The notes under the pieces were generated by a model. The model saw nothing but the letters and a program-made list of their open reading frames with translations, did no database searches and was not told where the DNA came from. The position numbers were made by a program, and so were the translations under genes. Shown piece after piece: positions 27,928 to 36,501 of a DNA stretch of 62,075 bases. Numbering within the stretch: the first letter of the stretch is position 1; the number at the start of each line of letters is the position of its first letter. Source of the DNA: an uncultured Candidatus Puniceispirillum sp. (GTDB lineage: Bacteria > Pseudomonadota > Alphaproteobacteria > Puniceispirillales > Puniceispirillaceae); NCBI GenBank assembly GCA_905182545.1, contig CAJJBY010000011.1, positions 1-62,075 on the forward strand. Reading direction: 5' to 3'.

Positions 27928-29217
27928 ATGCAAACTCATTTTACCGCTGACCAGCTTGCCGATCCCCAAATCGCCGAAGCTGATGCCATTCTTCGCAATT
28001 GTGTTCATTGCGGTTTCTGCACGGCCACCTGTCCGACCTTTGTGATCACGGGCGATGAGCGTGACAGCCCGCGTGGCCGCATCTGGATGTTGCGTGAAGT
28101 GCTGGAAAGCCCTGAAACCGTATCAGCTAACACCAGCTATCATATTGACCGGTGCCTTGGCTGTCTGTCTTGCACAACAACTTGTCCATCCGGTGTTGAT
28201 TACCCGCATCTTCTCGATATTGGTCGTGAAAAGCTGGACAAGCTGGTGCCGCGGCCATTTGCCGACAAGATGATGCGCCGCATGCTTGGCATGATCATTC
28301 CTTATGCTGGCCGCTTTCGGGTGATGATCGCGCTGGCGCGGATCGGGCGGCTATTTAGCTGGGCGATGCCTGCGGCCATGCGCGCGGCCTTGACCAAGAT
28401 TCCGGCCGAGTTAAAGCCATTTGATCCGGTTGGTGGCCATGATGCGGTATTTTCGCCAGATCAAAAACCGGTCAAGCGCGTTGCCTTGCTGGCAGGTTGT
28501 GCGCAGCGCGCGCTTGATCCCGAGATTAACGCAAGCACGATCCGCGTTCTCAACCGGCTTGGCGTCGAGGTTGTTGTGCGGTCTGAAGCGCATTGTTGCG
28601 GTGCTTTGGCGCATCATATTGGCGAGACTGATCGGGCACATCACACGGTTCGGGCGGCGGTTCTGGCATGGTATGATGAAATGAAATCAGGTGGTCTTGA
28701 TGCGATTGTTGTGAATGCCTCTGGTTGTGGAACAATGGTCAAGGATTACGGCCATATGATGAAAGATGATGTCGAGCTTGCCGGTATCGCCAAGGCGGTT
28801 TCAAATAAATGTGTCGATGTTTCTGAATTGCTTGATAATCTTGACGTCGAGTCGATTTTGCAGCCAGCGCCTGCCGAGGGGCGCGGCAAGATTGCCTATC
28901 ATTCGGCTTGCTCGCTTCAACATGGGCAAAAGATCCATGATTTGCCGTTGCGTTTGCTTCTTCAGGCCGGATTTGATGTGGTGCAACCACTGAATGGTCA
29001 CCTTTGCTGTGGCTCGGCAGGAGTCTATAATATCCTTCAACCTGAAATGGCTGATGAATTAAAAGCCCGTAAATTGGATAGCCTTGACAAAACTGGCGCG
29101 CAATTTGTCGCTGCTGGCAATATTGGCTGTATCACGCAGTTGAACCGGAAGGATTTGCCGGTGCGCCATACGGTTCAGTTCATTGATTGGGCGACTGGTG
29201 GGCCCAATCCGCGCTAG
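27928..29217 (+). CDS. glcF: Glycolate oxidase iron-sulfur subunit GlcF
   Basis: Electron-transfer subunit with two 4Fe-4S clusters, CVHCGFCTATCPT and CLGCLSCTTTCPS, in the first 90 residues. Two CCG-type domains follow with HCCGALAHH and LCCGSAGVYNILQP, the usual membrane/quinone-side modules. It is 429 residues and starts 13 bases after glcE. Together GlcDEF pass electrons from glycolate to the quinone pool. Confidence 0.93.
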   Translation: MQTHFTADQLADPQIAEADAILRNCVHCGFCTATCPTFVITGDERDSPRGRIWMLREVLESPETVSANTSYHIDRCLGCLSCTTTCPSGVDYPHLLDIGREKLDKLVPRPFADKMMRRMLGMIIPYAGRFRVMIALARIGRLFSWAMPAAMRAALTKIPAELKPFDPVGGHDAVFSPDQKPVKRVALLAGCAQRALDPEINASTIRVLNRLGVEVVVRSEAHCCGALAHHIGETDRAHHTVRAAVLAWYDEMKSGGLDAIVVNASGCGTMVKDYGHMMKDDVELAGIAKAVSNKCVDVSELLDNLDVESILQPAPAEGRGKIAYHSACSLQHGQKIHDLPLRLLLQAGFDVVQPLNGHLCCGSAGVYNILQPEMADELKARKLDSLDKTGAQFVAAGNIGCITQLNRKDLPVRHTVQFIDWATGGPNPR

Positions 29218-29390
29218 TCCTGGATGTAATCTTGTTGTTTTGGATTAACGCCGCCAATTTGCGCCGTGCCATCGGCGGCTATTCTGAAAAACCCCGATTT
29301 ATTTCGCGGCAAAAATATTGGTGTGACTATTGCTGGCGGAAATGTTGATTTTGATAAATTACCCTGGATCACAGCTACAGGAGACAAACA

Positions 29391-30555
29391 GTGAATATGC
29401 AGGTGAAACCCGAAGAATTAGAAGTCGGCTATAATATTCCCGCCATGGTTGGTATGGATGAGGCCGACATTCAGACACCCTGTCTTGTTCTTGATCTTGA
29501 TGCGCTTGAGCGCAATATCATCAAGATGGGCCAATTTGCCAAAGATAAAAACATGCGTCACCGCGTTCACGGCAAGATGCATAAATCGGTTGATGTGGCG
29601 CTGCTTCAAGAAAAGCTTGGCGGCAGTTGCGGTGTTTGCTGCCAGAAGGTCAGCGAAGCTGAGGCGTTTGTTCGCGGCGGTGTCACGGATGTTCTAGTCT
29701 CTAATCAGGTGCGTGATCTCGCCAAAATTGACCGGTTGGCACGTCTGCCAAAGCTTGGCGCGCGGGCAATTTGCTGTGTTGACGATCTTGCTAATATCGC
29801 CGATTTGTCAGCAGCGGCGGTAAAGCATAGAACCGAAATTGAATGTCTCGTTGAAATTGATTGTGGGGCAGGGCGTTGCGGCGTTCAGTCGACCGAAGAT
29901 GTTGTGGCGATTGCCACGGCGGCTGATGCGGCTGAAGGGCTGAAATTTGCCGGACTTCAAGCCTACCAGGGCGCAATGCAACATCTTGATGATTATCAGG
30001 AACGCAAAGCCAAGATTGCGATTGCGATTGCGATGGTGGCTGATGCTATTGAGGCGCTGAAATCTGTTGGGCTGGAATGTGATATTGTTGGCGGTGGCGG
30101 CACCGGATCTTATTATTTTGAGGGTGATCTGGCGTATTTATACTGAAATACAAGTTGGTTCCTATGCTTTTATGGATGCTGATTATGGCCGTATTCTGGA
30201 TCTTGACGGCAAACGGATTGATCAGGGCGAATGGCAAAATGCGCTTTTCCTTCTGACCTCGGTGATGAGCCATGCCAAAGCCGATAAAGCAATCTGTGAC
30301 GCTGGTCTAAAAGCCCAATCGGTCGATAGTGGCCTACCGGTTATTTTTGGCCGAACCGACGTCGAATATATTAAATGCACAGATGAACATGGGGTGATTG
30401 CCGATCCTGATGGCGTGACGAAAGTTGGCGACAAATTAAAGCTGGTGCCAGGTCATTGTGATCCCACCTGTAATGTTCATGATTGGTATGTCGGTGTCCG
30501 TAATGGCAAGGTCGAAGCCCTTTGGCCGATTACAGCGCGCGGCAAGGCTTTCTAG
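29391..30555 (+). pseudogene. bhcC: Beta-hydroxyaspartate aldolase (BhcC-like, D-threonine aldolase family), frameshifted
   Basis: PLP-dependent alanine-racemase-fold aldolase that joins glycine and glyoxylate into 3-hydroxyaspartate in the beta-hydroxyaspartate cycle. Nearly every segment matches what I recall of 3-hydroxyaspartate aldolases: EVGYNIPAMVGMDEADIQTP, HGKMHKSVDV (probable PLP Lys62), CCQKVSEAEAF, VEIDCGAGRCGV, AYQGAMQH, GSYAFMDADYGRI, DAGLKAQSVDSGLP, and VPGHCDPTCNVHDWYVGVRN with the metal ligands. The frame breaks at about 30128-30140 (expected SGVYTEIQ), probably two close indels. The GTG start at 29391 has GGAG eight bases upstream. It lies right after glcDEF, its expected source of glyoxylate. 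A D-threonine aldolase or D-hydroxyaspartate dehydratase role is the alternative. Confidence 0.8.
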
Positions 30556-30870
30556 AGCTTGGAAATAACGGCCGAAGGCACCGAAACAAAGGAGAATTGA
30601 ATTATGATGACACCTAGCGACGGCGTCAGTGGCCATTCGCCGGGCAATCGAGGCAGGATCGGCAACAACAGTTGCCTTCTGATAGACAGCCGACCGCGCA
30701 TAAAGCGGCTGCCAAAAGATTGGCGTCATGTCTGTGTTAAAACCAAAGCCAGCGTTTGCATCTGCTTTATGCCGCAGGCCCGAATGATACATGTCTGAAC
30801 GGGGCAGGCTTAAATGATACAGGCCTAAATGATAAAGGCTGATTTTATCATGCGCTGTTATGTGATGCGG
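30556..30870. other. Intergenic spacer with a 15-bp tandem duplication
   Basis: No convincing gene lies between the aldolase-like gene and the end of the convergent fumarase gene. At 30806-30835 there is a short tandem duplication, AGGCTTAAATGATAC followed by AGGCCTAAATGATAA, and a decayed third copy from 30836. The short open frames in either direction lack family resemblance and ribosome sites. Confidence 0.6.
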
Positions 30871-32478
30871 CTAGCCGAGATCAAAGAAATCATTGCCCTT
30901 ATCATCCATCACGATGAAGGCTGGAAAATTTTCAACTTCGATTTTCCAGACGGCTTCCATGCCAAGCTCTGGATATTCCAGAACTTCGATTTTTTTGATC
31001 GACTCAAGCGCCAGCTTGGCAGCGACTCCGCCAATTGAACCAAGGTAAAAACCGCCATGTTCTTTGCAAGAATCACGAACAACGCGTGACCGATTGCCCT
31101 TGGCAAGCATTACCATTGACCCGCCTTTGGCCTGAAAGGTTGGAACATAAGAATCCATGCGGCCAGCCGTGGTTGGGCCGAATGACCCCGATGCCAAGCC
31201 TTTGGGTGTCTTTGCTGGCCCTGCATAATAAACCGGATGGTTTTTGAAATAATCGGGCAATTTGCCGTCTTGATCCAGCCGTTCCAGCAATTTGGCATGG
31301 GCAATATCGCGCGCCACAATCAAGGGGCCGGTGAGCGCAAGCCGCGTTTCAACCGGATGGGCGCTAAGGCTTGCCAGAATTTCACTCATTGGCTTGTTCA
31401 GATCAATGGCAACTGCATCATCTTCGGGCTGATCGGATAGATCGGGCAGGAATTTTGCTGGATCGCGCTCTAAGGTCTCGATAAACAGCCCATCAGGTGT
31501 GATTTTGGCAAAGGCCTGCCGATCCGCCGAGCAGGACACGCCGATGCCAATCGGGCAAGAGGCACCGTGACGCGGCAGGCGAATGACGCGAACATCATGG
31601 CAATAATATTTACCGCCAAATTGCGCGCCAATGCCAAGATCGCGGGTGATTTGCAGGATTTCTGCTTCCCAATCGAGATCGCGCCATGCATGGCCAAGCG
31701 CATTGCCCTCGGTTGGCAGATTATCAAGCGCTTTGATTGACGCCATTTTGACTGTCTTCATCGTCAGTTCGGCTGATGTGCCGCCAATCACAATGGCAAG
31801 GTGATAAGGCGGGCAGGCGGAGGTGCCAAGCTCTAGAATGGCGGTGCGGACAAACTCACGAAGCGACTCAGGATTGAGAACCGCTTTGGTTTTTTGATGC
31901 AAAAAGGCTTTATTGGCTGATCCGCCACCTTTTTGAATAAAAGCGAATTTATATTCAAGGCCTTTACCGGCGTTGATTTCAATCTGCGCAGGAAGGTTGG
32001 TGGCAGTATTGCTTTCTTCAAACATGCTATGCGCTGCAAGTTGTGAAAAGCGCAAATTGCAATTTTGATAAGTGTTGTAAATGCCGCGCGATAGCGCCTC
32101 GCCATCATCGCCATTGACCAAAACATGATCACCCCGATAACCAGATACCAGCGCCGTGCCGGTATCTTGGCACATTGGCAACAGGCCTTCGGCAGAAATA
32201 ACGGCGTTTTTCAGCATTTCCAATGCCACAAACCGGTCATTCTTGGTGGCATCGGGGTCTTTTAGAATATCGGCAAGCTGGCCCAGATGGCTGCTTCGAA
32301 GCAGGTGCGAAATATCGGTAAAGGCACGTTCGGCAAGAAGGGTCAGGCCTTCTGGATCAACCCGAAGGAAGGTTTCGCCCTCCATTTCGACAAGCCGGAC
32401 ATGATCGCTGGACACAAGCTCATATTCGGTTGTGTCGGTGGTTGTTGGAAACATTGGGCAATAGGCAAAATCGGCCAT
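30871..32478 (-). CDS. fumA: Class I fumarate hydratase (4Fe-4S)
   Basis: Oxygen-sensitive iron-sulfur fumarase of the TCA cycle, hydrating fumarate to malate. At 535 residues it matches the single-chain class I form. Cluster cysteines lie in [25 protein letters not shown] and [10 protein letters not shown]. The C-terminal swivelling domain carries [13 protein letters not shown] and [20 protein letters not shown]. The name fumA is used for the class I enzyme and does not exclude a fumB-type isozyme. It is convergent with the glycolate cluster; malate made here could feed oxaloacetate/aspartate pools. Confidence 0.93.
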   Translation of the reverse strand: MADFAYCPMFPTTTDTTEYELVSSDHVRLVEMEGETFLRVDPEGLTLLAERAFTDISHLLRSSHLGQLADILKDPDATKNDRFVALEMLKNAVISAEGLLPMCQDTGTALVSGYRGDHVLVNGDDGEALSRGIYNTYQNCNLRFSQLAAHSMFEESNTATNLPAQIEINAGKGLEYKFAFIQKGGGSANKAFLHQKTKAVLNPESLREFVRTAILELGTSACPPYHLAIVIGGTSAELTMKTVKMASIKALDNLPTEGNALGHAWRDLDWEAEILQITRDLGIGAQFGGKYYCHDVRVIRLPRHGASCPIGIGVSCSADRQAFAKITPDGLFIETLERDPAKFLPDLSDQPEDDAVAIDLNKPMSEILASLSAHPVETRLALTGPLIVARDIAHAKLLERLDQDGKLPDYFKNHPVYYAGPAKTPKGLASGSFGPTTAGRMDSYVPTFQAKGGSMVMLAKGNRSRVVRDSCKEHGGFYLGSIGGVAAKLALESIKKIEVLEYPELGMEAVWKIEVENFPAFIVMDDKGNDFFDLG

Positions 32479-32565
32479 GGCTAAATCCTGTAAATATCAA
32501 ATGGCAAATGAACAGATGCTTGGCATGGCATGCACATAACGGCTTGCCAGCCGATCATTGGATTT

Positions 32566-33075
32566 TTATTTTGTTGGCCTTTTTCGAAAGGTGTCAAGCG
32601 ACACAACATCGGCGCTATTGCCAGAGGCATCATCATTGCTTTGCTTTCGCTGATCATCTGATGGCGAGCTGTCATCGTGATCATCATCATCGCTGTCATC
32701 TTCATCGGCAATGCCAAATTGCAACCCAAAGCCAACCGAAGGGTCGTTAAAGCTGGTCACGGCCTCAAAGGGAATAATCATCGGGCTTGGCTTGCCGCCA
32801 AAGAACAAAGTGACCGAAAATTCATCTTCACCAACAATCAAATCGGCAAATTGATGCTGTAGAACGATTGTCATATTTTCTGGATGTTTGGCGCGAAGAT
32901 GATCATCAATCTCAACGCCTTTGTGTATTGTTGAAAAGCCAATATAGAAATGTGTTTCACCGGGCAGCCCGACCTTTTGAACAATGCTAAGCGACGAGCG
33001 AACCACCGACCGAAGCGCATCTTCTACCAGAAGTTCATAATTCAAGCCGGTTTGCAGCATGTCGTTATCAGTCAT
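32566..33075 (-). CDS. sspB: SspB-family ClpXP adaptor
   Basis: Adaptor that binds the ssrA tag and delivers tagged proteins to the ClpXP protease. The 169-residue protein has the alphaproteobacterial SspB core (YELLVEDALRSVVRSSLSIV, THFYIGFSTIHKGVEI, PENMTIVLQHQF, FGGKPSPMIIPFEAVTSF). It is followed by an acidic, flexible linker (DEDDSDDDDHDDSSPSDD) and a short C-terminal tail (VVSLDTFRKRPTK) that would dock ClpX. The start at 33075 is chosen because family similarity begins there. It lies directly downstream of the tmRNA gene on the same strand, which supports the assignment. Confidence 0.9.
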   Translation of the reverse strand: MTDNDMLQTGLNYELLVEDALRSVVRSSLSIVQKVGLPGETHFYIGFSTIHKGVEIDDHLRAKHPENMTIVLQHQFADLIVGEDEFSVTLFFGGKPSPMIIPFEAVTSFNDPSVGFGLQFGIADEDDSDDDDHDDSSPSDDQRKQSNDDASGNSADVVSLDTFRKRPTK

Positions 33076-33174
33076 GAGGTTTTGGTCTTTCTGTGGCAGC
33101 GGGCAGGGTGATGGAAAATCGACAGATGAAAATGCACCTTTATCATGGATTCGCCAAGGTAAAGCGGAACGCTT

Positions 33175-33515
33175 CTGTTGCCAGGTGCGCCCCAAACCCC
33201 GCCAGACCGAGCTCAATCGATCTGGACTTAAGATCGGTTACTCCCGCTGCCTTTAGGCTGCGATTGCTACCGGAGCAGTGTTGTCATTTGCAACTACTAC
33301 ATGGCCCGATAACGGCGGGTACCATACCGAGCAAAAATACTGCCTTTACCACATGCGTCGATCCTATTTCGCCCCCAATCTTTTAGCCCAAATTCTGTTG
33401 CTGGCCGTGATGGCCGTCGTTTCGGGCTAAAATGGTGGAGGCGCCGGGTACCGCCCCCGGGTCCGCTCTGCTTATTCTACAGCACGTTTATCGCCATAGC
33501 TGGCGAACCAGCATT
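33175..33515 (-). ncRNA. ssrA: Permuted two-piece tmRNA (alphaproteobacterial ssrA)
   Basis: Rescues stalled ribosomes by acting as tRNA-Ala and mRNA. On the minus strand the acceptor piece comes first, with a T-arm/acceptor 3' part GGACCCGGGGGCGGTACCCG followed by GCGCCTCCACCA; its CCA is at 33435-33433. After a spacer of about 56 bases the coding piece begins GGGGGCGAAATAGGATCGACG (from 33376), the hallmark tmRNA 5' end. A tag frame follows. The order acceptor-spacer-coding is the circular permutation known in alphaproteobacteria. A small hairpin (GCTGGTTCGCCAGC, 33512-33499) marks the start of the acceptor part. The outer ends are approximate; AAGCG-GAA-CGCTT at 33162-33174 lies just beyond the 3' end. 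Confidence 0.9.
33253..33291 (-). other. tmRNA tag reading frame: ANDNTAPVAIAA
   Basis: From the resume codon GCA at 33291, twelve codons read A-N-D-N-T-A-P-V-A-I-A-A and end in TAA at 33253. The AND start and A-x-A-A end match ssrA tags of alphaproteobacteria. The final four residues are AIAA instead of the more usual ALAA or AVAA. The adaptor gene sspB is next door. ClpXP recognises the C-terminal AA; SspB recognises the N-terminal part. Confidence 0.88.
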
Positions 33516-33793
33516 TTTAATATAGAAGCAATTACGCCAGTTTTAAAGGATAGTTTTGCACTGAATTGTCTTTGCGGAGTGATAACTGCATGATTCACCC
33601 CTTTTGAGCAAAAGATCGGCCAGATTCACGGCAGGCAGATTATCCGATTATCCGCTTGCACCGTGATGCATGGCCATGCCATTTTAGCCAAACAACAAAT
33701 AGATGCCTTCGAGGTGTTATATGTGGTTACCGTGACATTTTGCGTGATGCAAGGTGATGAAGTGTCAATCAAGTGATTAAGTGAGGCCTGCGA
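33516..33793. promoter_or_regulatory. Divergent spacer between ssrA and thyA
   Basis: About 280 bases between the tmRNA 5' end (minus strand) and thyA (plus strand). It must carry both promoters. I see no clear sigma-70 box pair, no gene and no strong repeat; the thyA ATG follows GTGAGGCCTGCGA, a weak ribosome site. Confidence 0.4.
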
Positions 33794-34588
33794 ATGCGGC
33801 AATATCTGGATTTATTGCAACGAATTTTGGATGATGGTGTTGATCGCGGCGACCGCACCGGCACCGGCACAAGAGCGGTTTTTGGCCATCAAATGCGGTT
33901 TGACCTTGCCGATGGATTTCCATTATTAACCACGAAAAAGCTGCATATCAAATCTATTATCCATGAATTGCTATGGTTTATCAGTGGCGACACGAATATC
34001 CGCTATTTGCAGGAAAATGGCGTGTCGATCTGGAATGACTGGGCTGATGAAAATGGTGATTTGGGGCCGGTCTATGGCAAACAATGGCGCCATTGGCAAA
34101 CGCCTGATGGCACCGAAATTGACCAGCTTGCCGATTTGATTGAGATGATTAAAACCAATCCAGATTCGCGGCGTTTGATGTTAACCGCTTGGAATCCGGC
34201 CGATGTGCCGAATATGGCCTTGCCGCCATGCCATTGCCTGTTTCAGTTTCAGGTCGCCAATGGGCGTCTATCCTGCCAGCTTTATCAGCGCAGCGCCGAT
34301 TGTTTCTTGGGTGTACCATTTAATATTGCTTCCTATGCGCTGTTAACGCATATGATCGCCGCCATTTGTGGGCTGAAGGCAGGTGAATTTGTACATACAC
34401 TTGGCGATGCGCATCTGTATGCCAATCATTTCAAACAAGCCCGCGCCCAGCTTGGCCGCCAGCCAACGGCTCTGCCAAAACTGGTGATCCGTAATATTCC
34501 CGATCAAATTAACGGGTTCAAATTTGAAGATTTCGAAATTGTTGATTATGTTGCCGCGCCGCATATCGCCGCGCCAATTGCGGTTTAA
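33794..34588 (+). CDS. thyA: Thymidylate synthase
   Basis: Makes dTMP from dUMP with methylene-tetrahydrofolate. The 264-residue ThyA form is complete: [30 protein letters not shown], catalytic Cys146 in [30 protein letters not shown] and [12 protein letters not shown]. It is followed six bases later by folA, which regenerates tetrahydrofolate from the dihydrofolate that ThyA makes. Confidence 0.96.
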   Translation: MRQYLDLLQRILDDGVDRGDRTGTGTRAVFGHQMRFDLADGFPLLTTKKLHIKSIIHELLWFISGDTNIRYLQENGVSIWNDWADENGDLGPVYGKQWRHWQTPDGTEIDQLADLIEMIKTNPDSRRLMLTAWNPADVPNMALPPCHCLFQFQVANGRLSCQLYQRSADCFLGVPFNIASYALLTHMIAAICGLKAGEFVHTLGDAHLYANHFKQARAQLGRQPTALPKLVIRNIPDQINGFKFEDFEIVDYVAAPHIAAPIAV

Positions 34589-34593
34589 CGGTT

Positions 34594-35139
34594 ATGGTGA
34601 TGATCCATATGACCGCCGTTGTGGCAATGGCCGAAAACCGCGTGATTGGCGATGGTAAAGGGCTGATCTGGCATATCCCTGATGATCTGAAACGTGTCAA
34701 AACGCTCACCATGGGTTGCCCCTTGATTATGGGGCGCAAAACGTGGGATTCGATTGGCCGCCCATTGCCGGGCCGTGCCAGTATAGTGATGACGCGTGAC
34801 GCTGATTGGGCGGCTGATGGCGCCATTAGAGTTTCAACAATGACCGCAGCCATCGCGGCGGCGCGTGACTGGATTGAAGTCACTGCCGAGGCGCGGCCAG
34901 AGATCATTTTGTTTGGTGGCGGTGAAATCTATGCCCAAGGGCTGGATTATTGCCACCGTGTTGAACGAACTGTCATCAATATCGCCGCTAATGGCGGCAA
35001 AGATGCTGCTTTTTTCCCTGATTTACTTGCCGATCAATGGGACATTGAAATCGAGTCCGAAATTGATGCCGCTGCCGATGTGCCCGCCTATCGCTATGAA
35101 CGCGCGATCAGACGTGCCACCGCAAAACTGATGGCTTAG
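34594..35139 (+). CDS. folA: Dihydrofolate reductase
   Basis: NADPH-dependent reductase that turns the dihydrofolate released by thymidylate synthase back into tetrahydrofolate. VVAMAENRVIGDGKGLIWHI holds the catalytic acidic-site region and the conserved W. PLIMGRKTWDSIGRPLPGR is the cofactor site, and LFGGGEIYAQGL the nucleotide loop. Its 181 residues and position just after thyA are typical. The start could also be the second Met, three codons later. Confidence 0.94.
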   Translation: MVMIHMTAVVAMAENRVIGDGKGLIWHIPDDLKRVKTLTMGCPLIMGRKTWDSIGRPLPGRASIVMTRDADWAADGAIRVSTMTAAIAAARDWIEVTAEARPEIILFGGGEIYAQGLDYCHRVERTVINIAANGGKDAAFFPDLLADQWDIEIESEIDAAADVPAYRYERAIRRATAKLMA

Positions 35140-35163
35140 GCACATATTGCCATTTTTTGGCGG

Positions 35164-36285
35164 CTATTCGACGATGATCTGTGGGCTGGCCTTTGGTGCG
35201 TTACGCTCAAGCGATTGCAAAACCGCCTTGGCGATCGCCCGATAATGGGCAGCATGCGGGCTGTCTGGCTGGCTTGCCACGATCGGGGTGCCTTCGTCTG
35301 AGGTTGCGCGGATCACCATTTCCAGTGGCACTTCACCAAGGAATGGAACACCCAATTTGGCCGCTTCGGCGCGGGCGCCGCCATTGCCAAAAATTTCATG
35401 CCTTGCGCCGCATTCGGTGCACAGGAAATGGCTCATATTCTCGATAATCCCAAGAAGTGGTACATTCACTTTGCGGAACATATTCAATCCTTTACGGGCA
35501 TCAATCAAAGCCAGATCCTGCGGTGTCGAGACGATAACGGCACCTGCCAGTGCGGCCCGCTGGGACAGGGTCAATTGCGCATCCCCTGTTCCGGGCGGCA
35601 TATCAATGACCAGAATATCCAGCGCGTCCCATGCGACATCACGAAGCATTTGTTCGATGGCGCTCATCACCATTGGCCCACGCCAGATGGTTGGCGCATC
35701 CTCGGCAACGAGATAGCCAATCGACATGGTTTGCAGACCCCATGCCTCGATTGGTACAATTTTGTTGCCATCGCTTTGCGGTTTGCGGTTCAAACCAATA
35801 AGCCGCGGCAATGATGGGCCGTAAATATCAGCGTCAAGAATACCGACTTTTTTCCCTGTTGCTGCCAGCGCCAAGGCCAGATTGATCGAGGTTGTCGATT
35901 TGCCAACCCCGCCCTTGCCAGAGGCAACGGCAATAACATATTTGGCTGGCTGATGCGGTTCGGCCTGCATTTGCTGGCCAGCGCCAATTGGCGTGCCATG
36001 ATCATCACCATTTGGCTGCATGGTTGGGCCTGCCTGATGCGCGGTCAGCATTGCCGTTGCTGACAACACCCCGTCAAGCGCCAGAACGGCCTTTTCGGCC
36101 AAGCTGCGAACCGCATCGGCTTTGTCTTTATCTTTTGGATCAATTTCGATGGTGAAGCCAATATGCCCATCCTTAATTACGATTCCTGAGACAGCACCAG
36201 CATCAACAATTGACTGGTCAGATCCGGGCATTGGGACGCCGGAAAGAGTTTCATTAATTTTTCTCTCGTTCAATTTGTTTGTCAT
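35164..36285 (-). CDS. apbC: Mrp/ApbC iron-sulfur cluster carrier ATPase
   Basis: P-loop NTPase that carries 4Fe-4S clusters to target proteins. The deviant Walker A GKGGVGKSTTS lies after about 130 residues of N-terminal MIP18-like domain (GVVIKDGHIGFTIEIDPKD). ILDADIYGPSLPRLIGL and VIDMPPGTGDAQLTL follow. The CTEC motif near the C-terminus supplies the cluster cysteines at the dimer interface. The start at 36285 is preferred to a TTG four codons upstream. Such carriers commonly serve Fe-S enzymes like the fumarase and GlcF seen in this window. Confidence 0.92.
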   Translation of the reverse strand: MTNKLNERKINETLSGVPMPGSDQSIVDAGAVSGIVIKDGHIGFTIEIDPKDKDKADAVRSLAEKAVLALDGVLSATAMLTAHQAGPTMQPNGDDHGTPIGAGQQMQAEPHQPAKYVIAVASGKGGVGKSTTSINLALALAATGKKVGILDADIYGPSLPRLIGLNRKPQSDGNKIVPIEAWGLQTMSIGYLVAEDAPTIWRGPMVMSAIEQMLRDVAWDALDILVIDMPPGTGDAQLTLSQRAALAGAVIVSTPQDLALIDARKGLNMFRKVNVPLLGIIENMSHFLCTECGARHEIFGNGGARAEAAKLGVPFLGEVPLEMVIRATSDEGTPIVASQPDSPHAAHYRAIAKAVLQSLERNAPKASPQIIVE

Positions 36286-36501
36286 TCTTGAAATCAACCG
36301 CTTCTATGCAAATATTAAAGGGAGCCTTGATTGAGATTGTGACATAAGCCTTTGCCAAGCGTTTTGCAAGTTAAGGGTGGTAATTGATACAGCAGCAATG
36401 ATAACAAGGCCGGAATTGTAAGACCATGAAACATATTGGTCGTGATGTTGGGGTATCGAACCAGTAGTACGACTTTCAAAGGGCGAGGGAGCGAGAGCAT
36501 C

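Noticed and set aside
30604-30798. Short plus-strand open frame after the aldolase-like gene
   Set aside because: No family, poor start context, and it lies in a spacer with a tandem duplication.
33433-33512. Ordinary tRNA gene suggested by the CCTCCACCA end
   Set aside because: No anticodon arm is present; the tmRNA coding piece with GGATCGACG and a tag frame lies downstream, so the CCA belongs to the acceptor piece of a permuted tmRNA.
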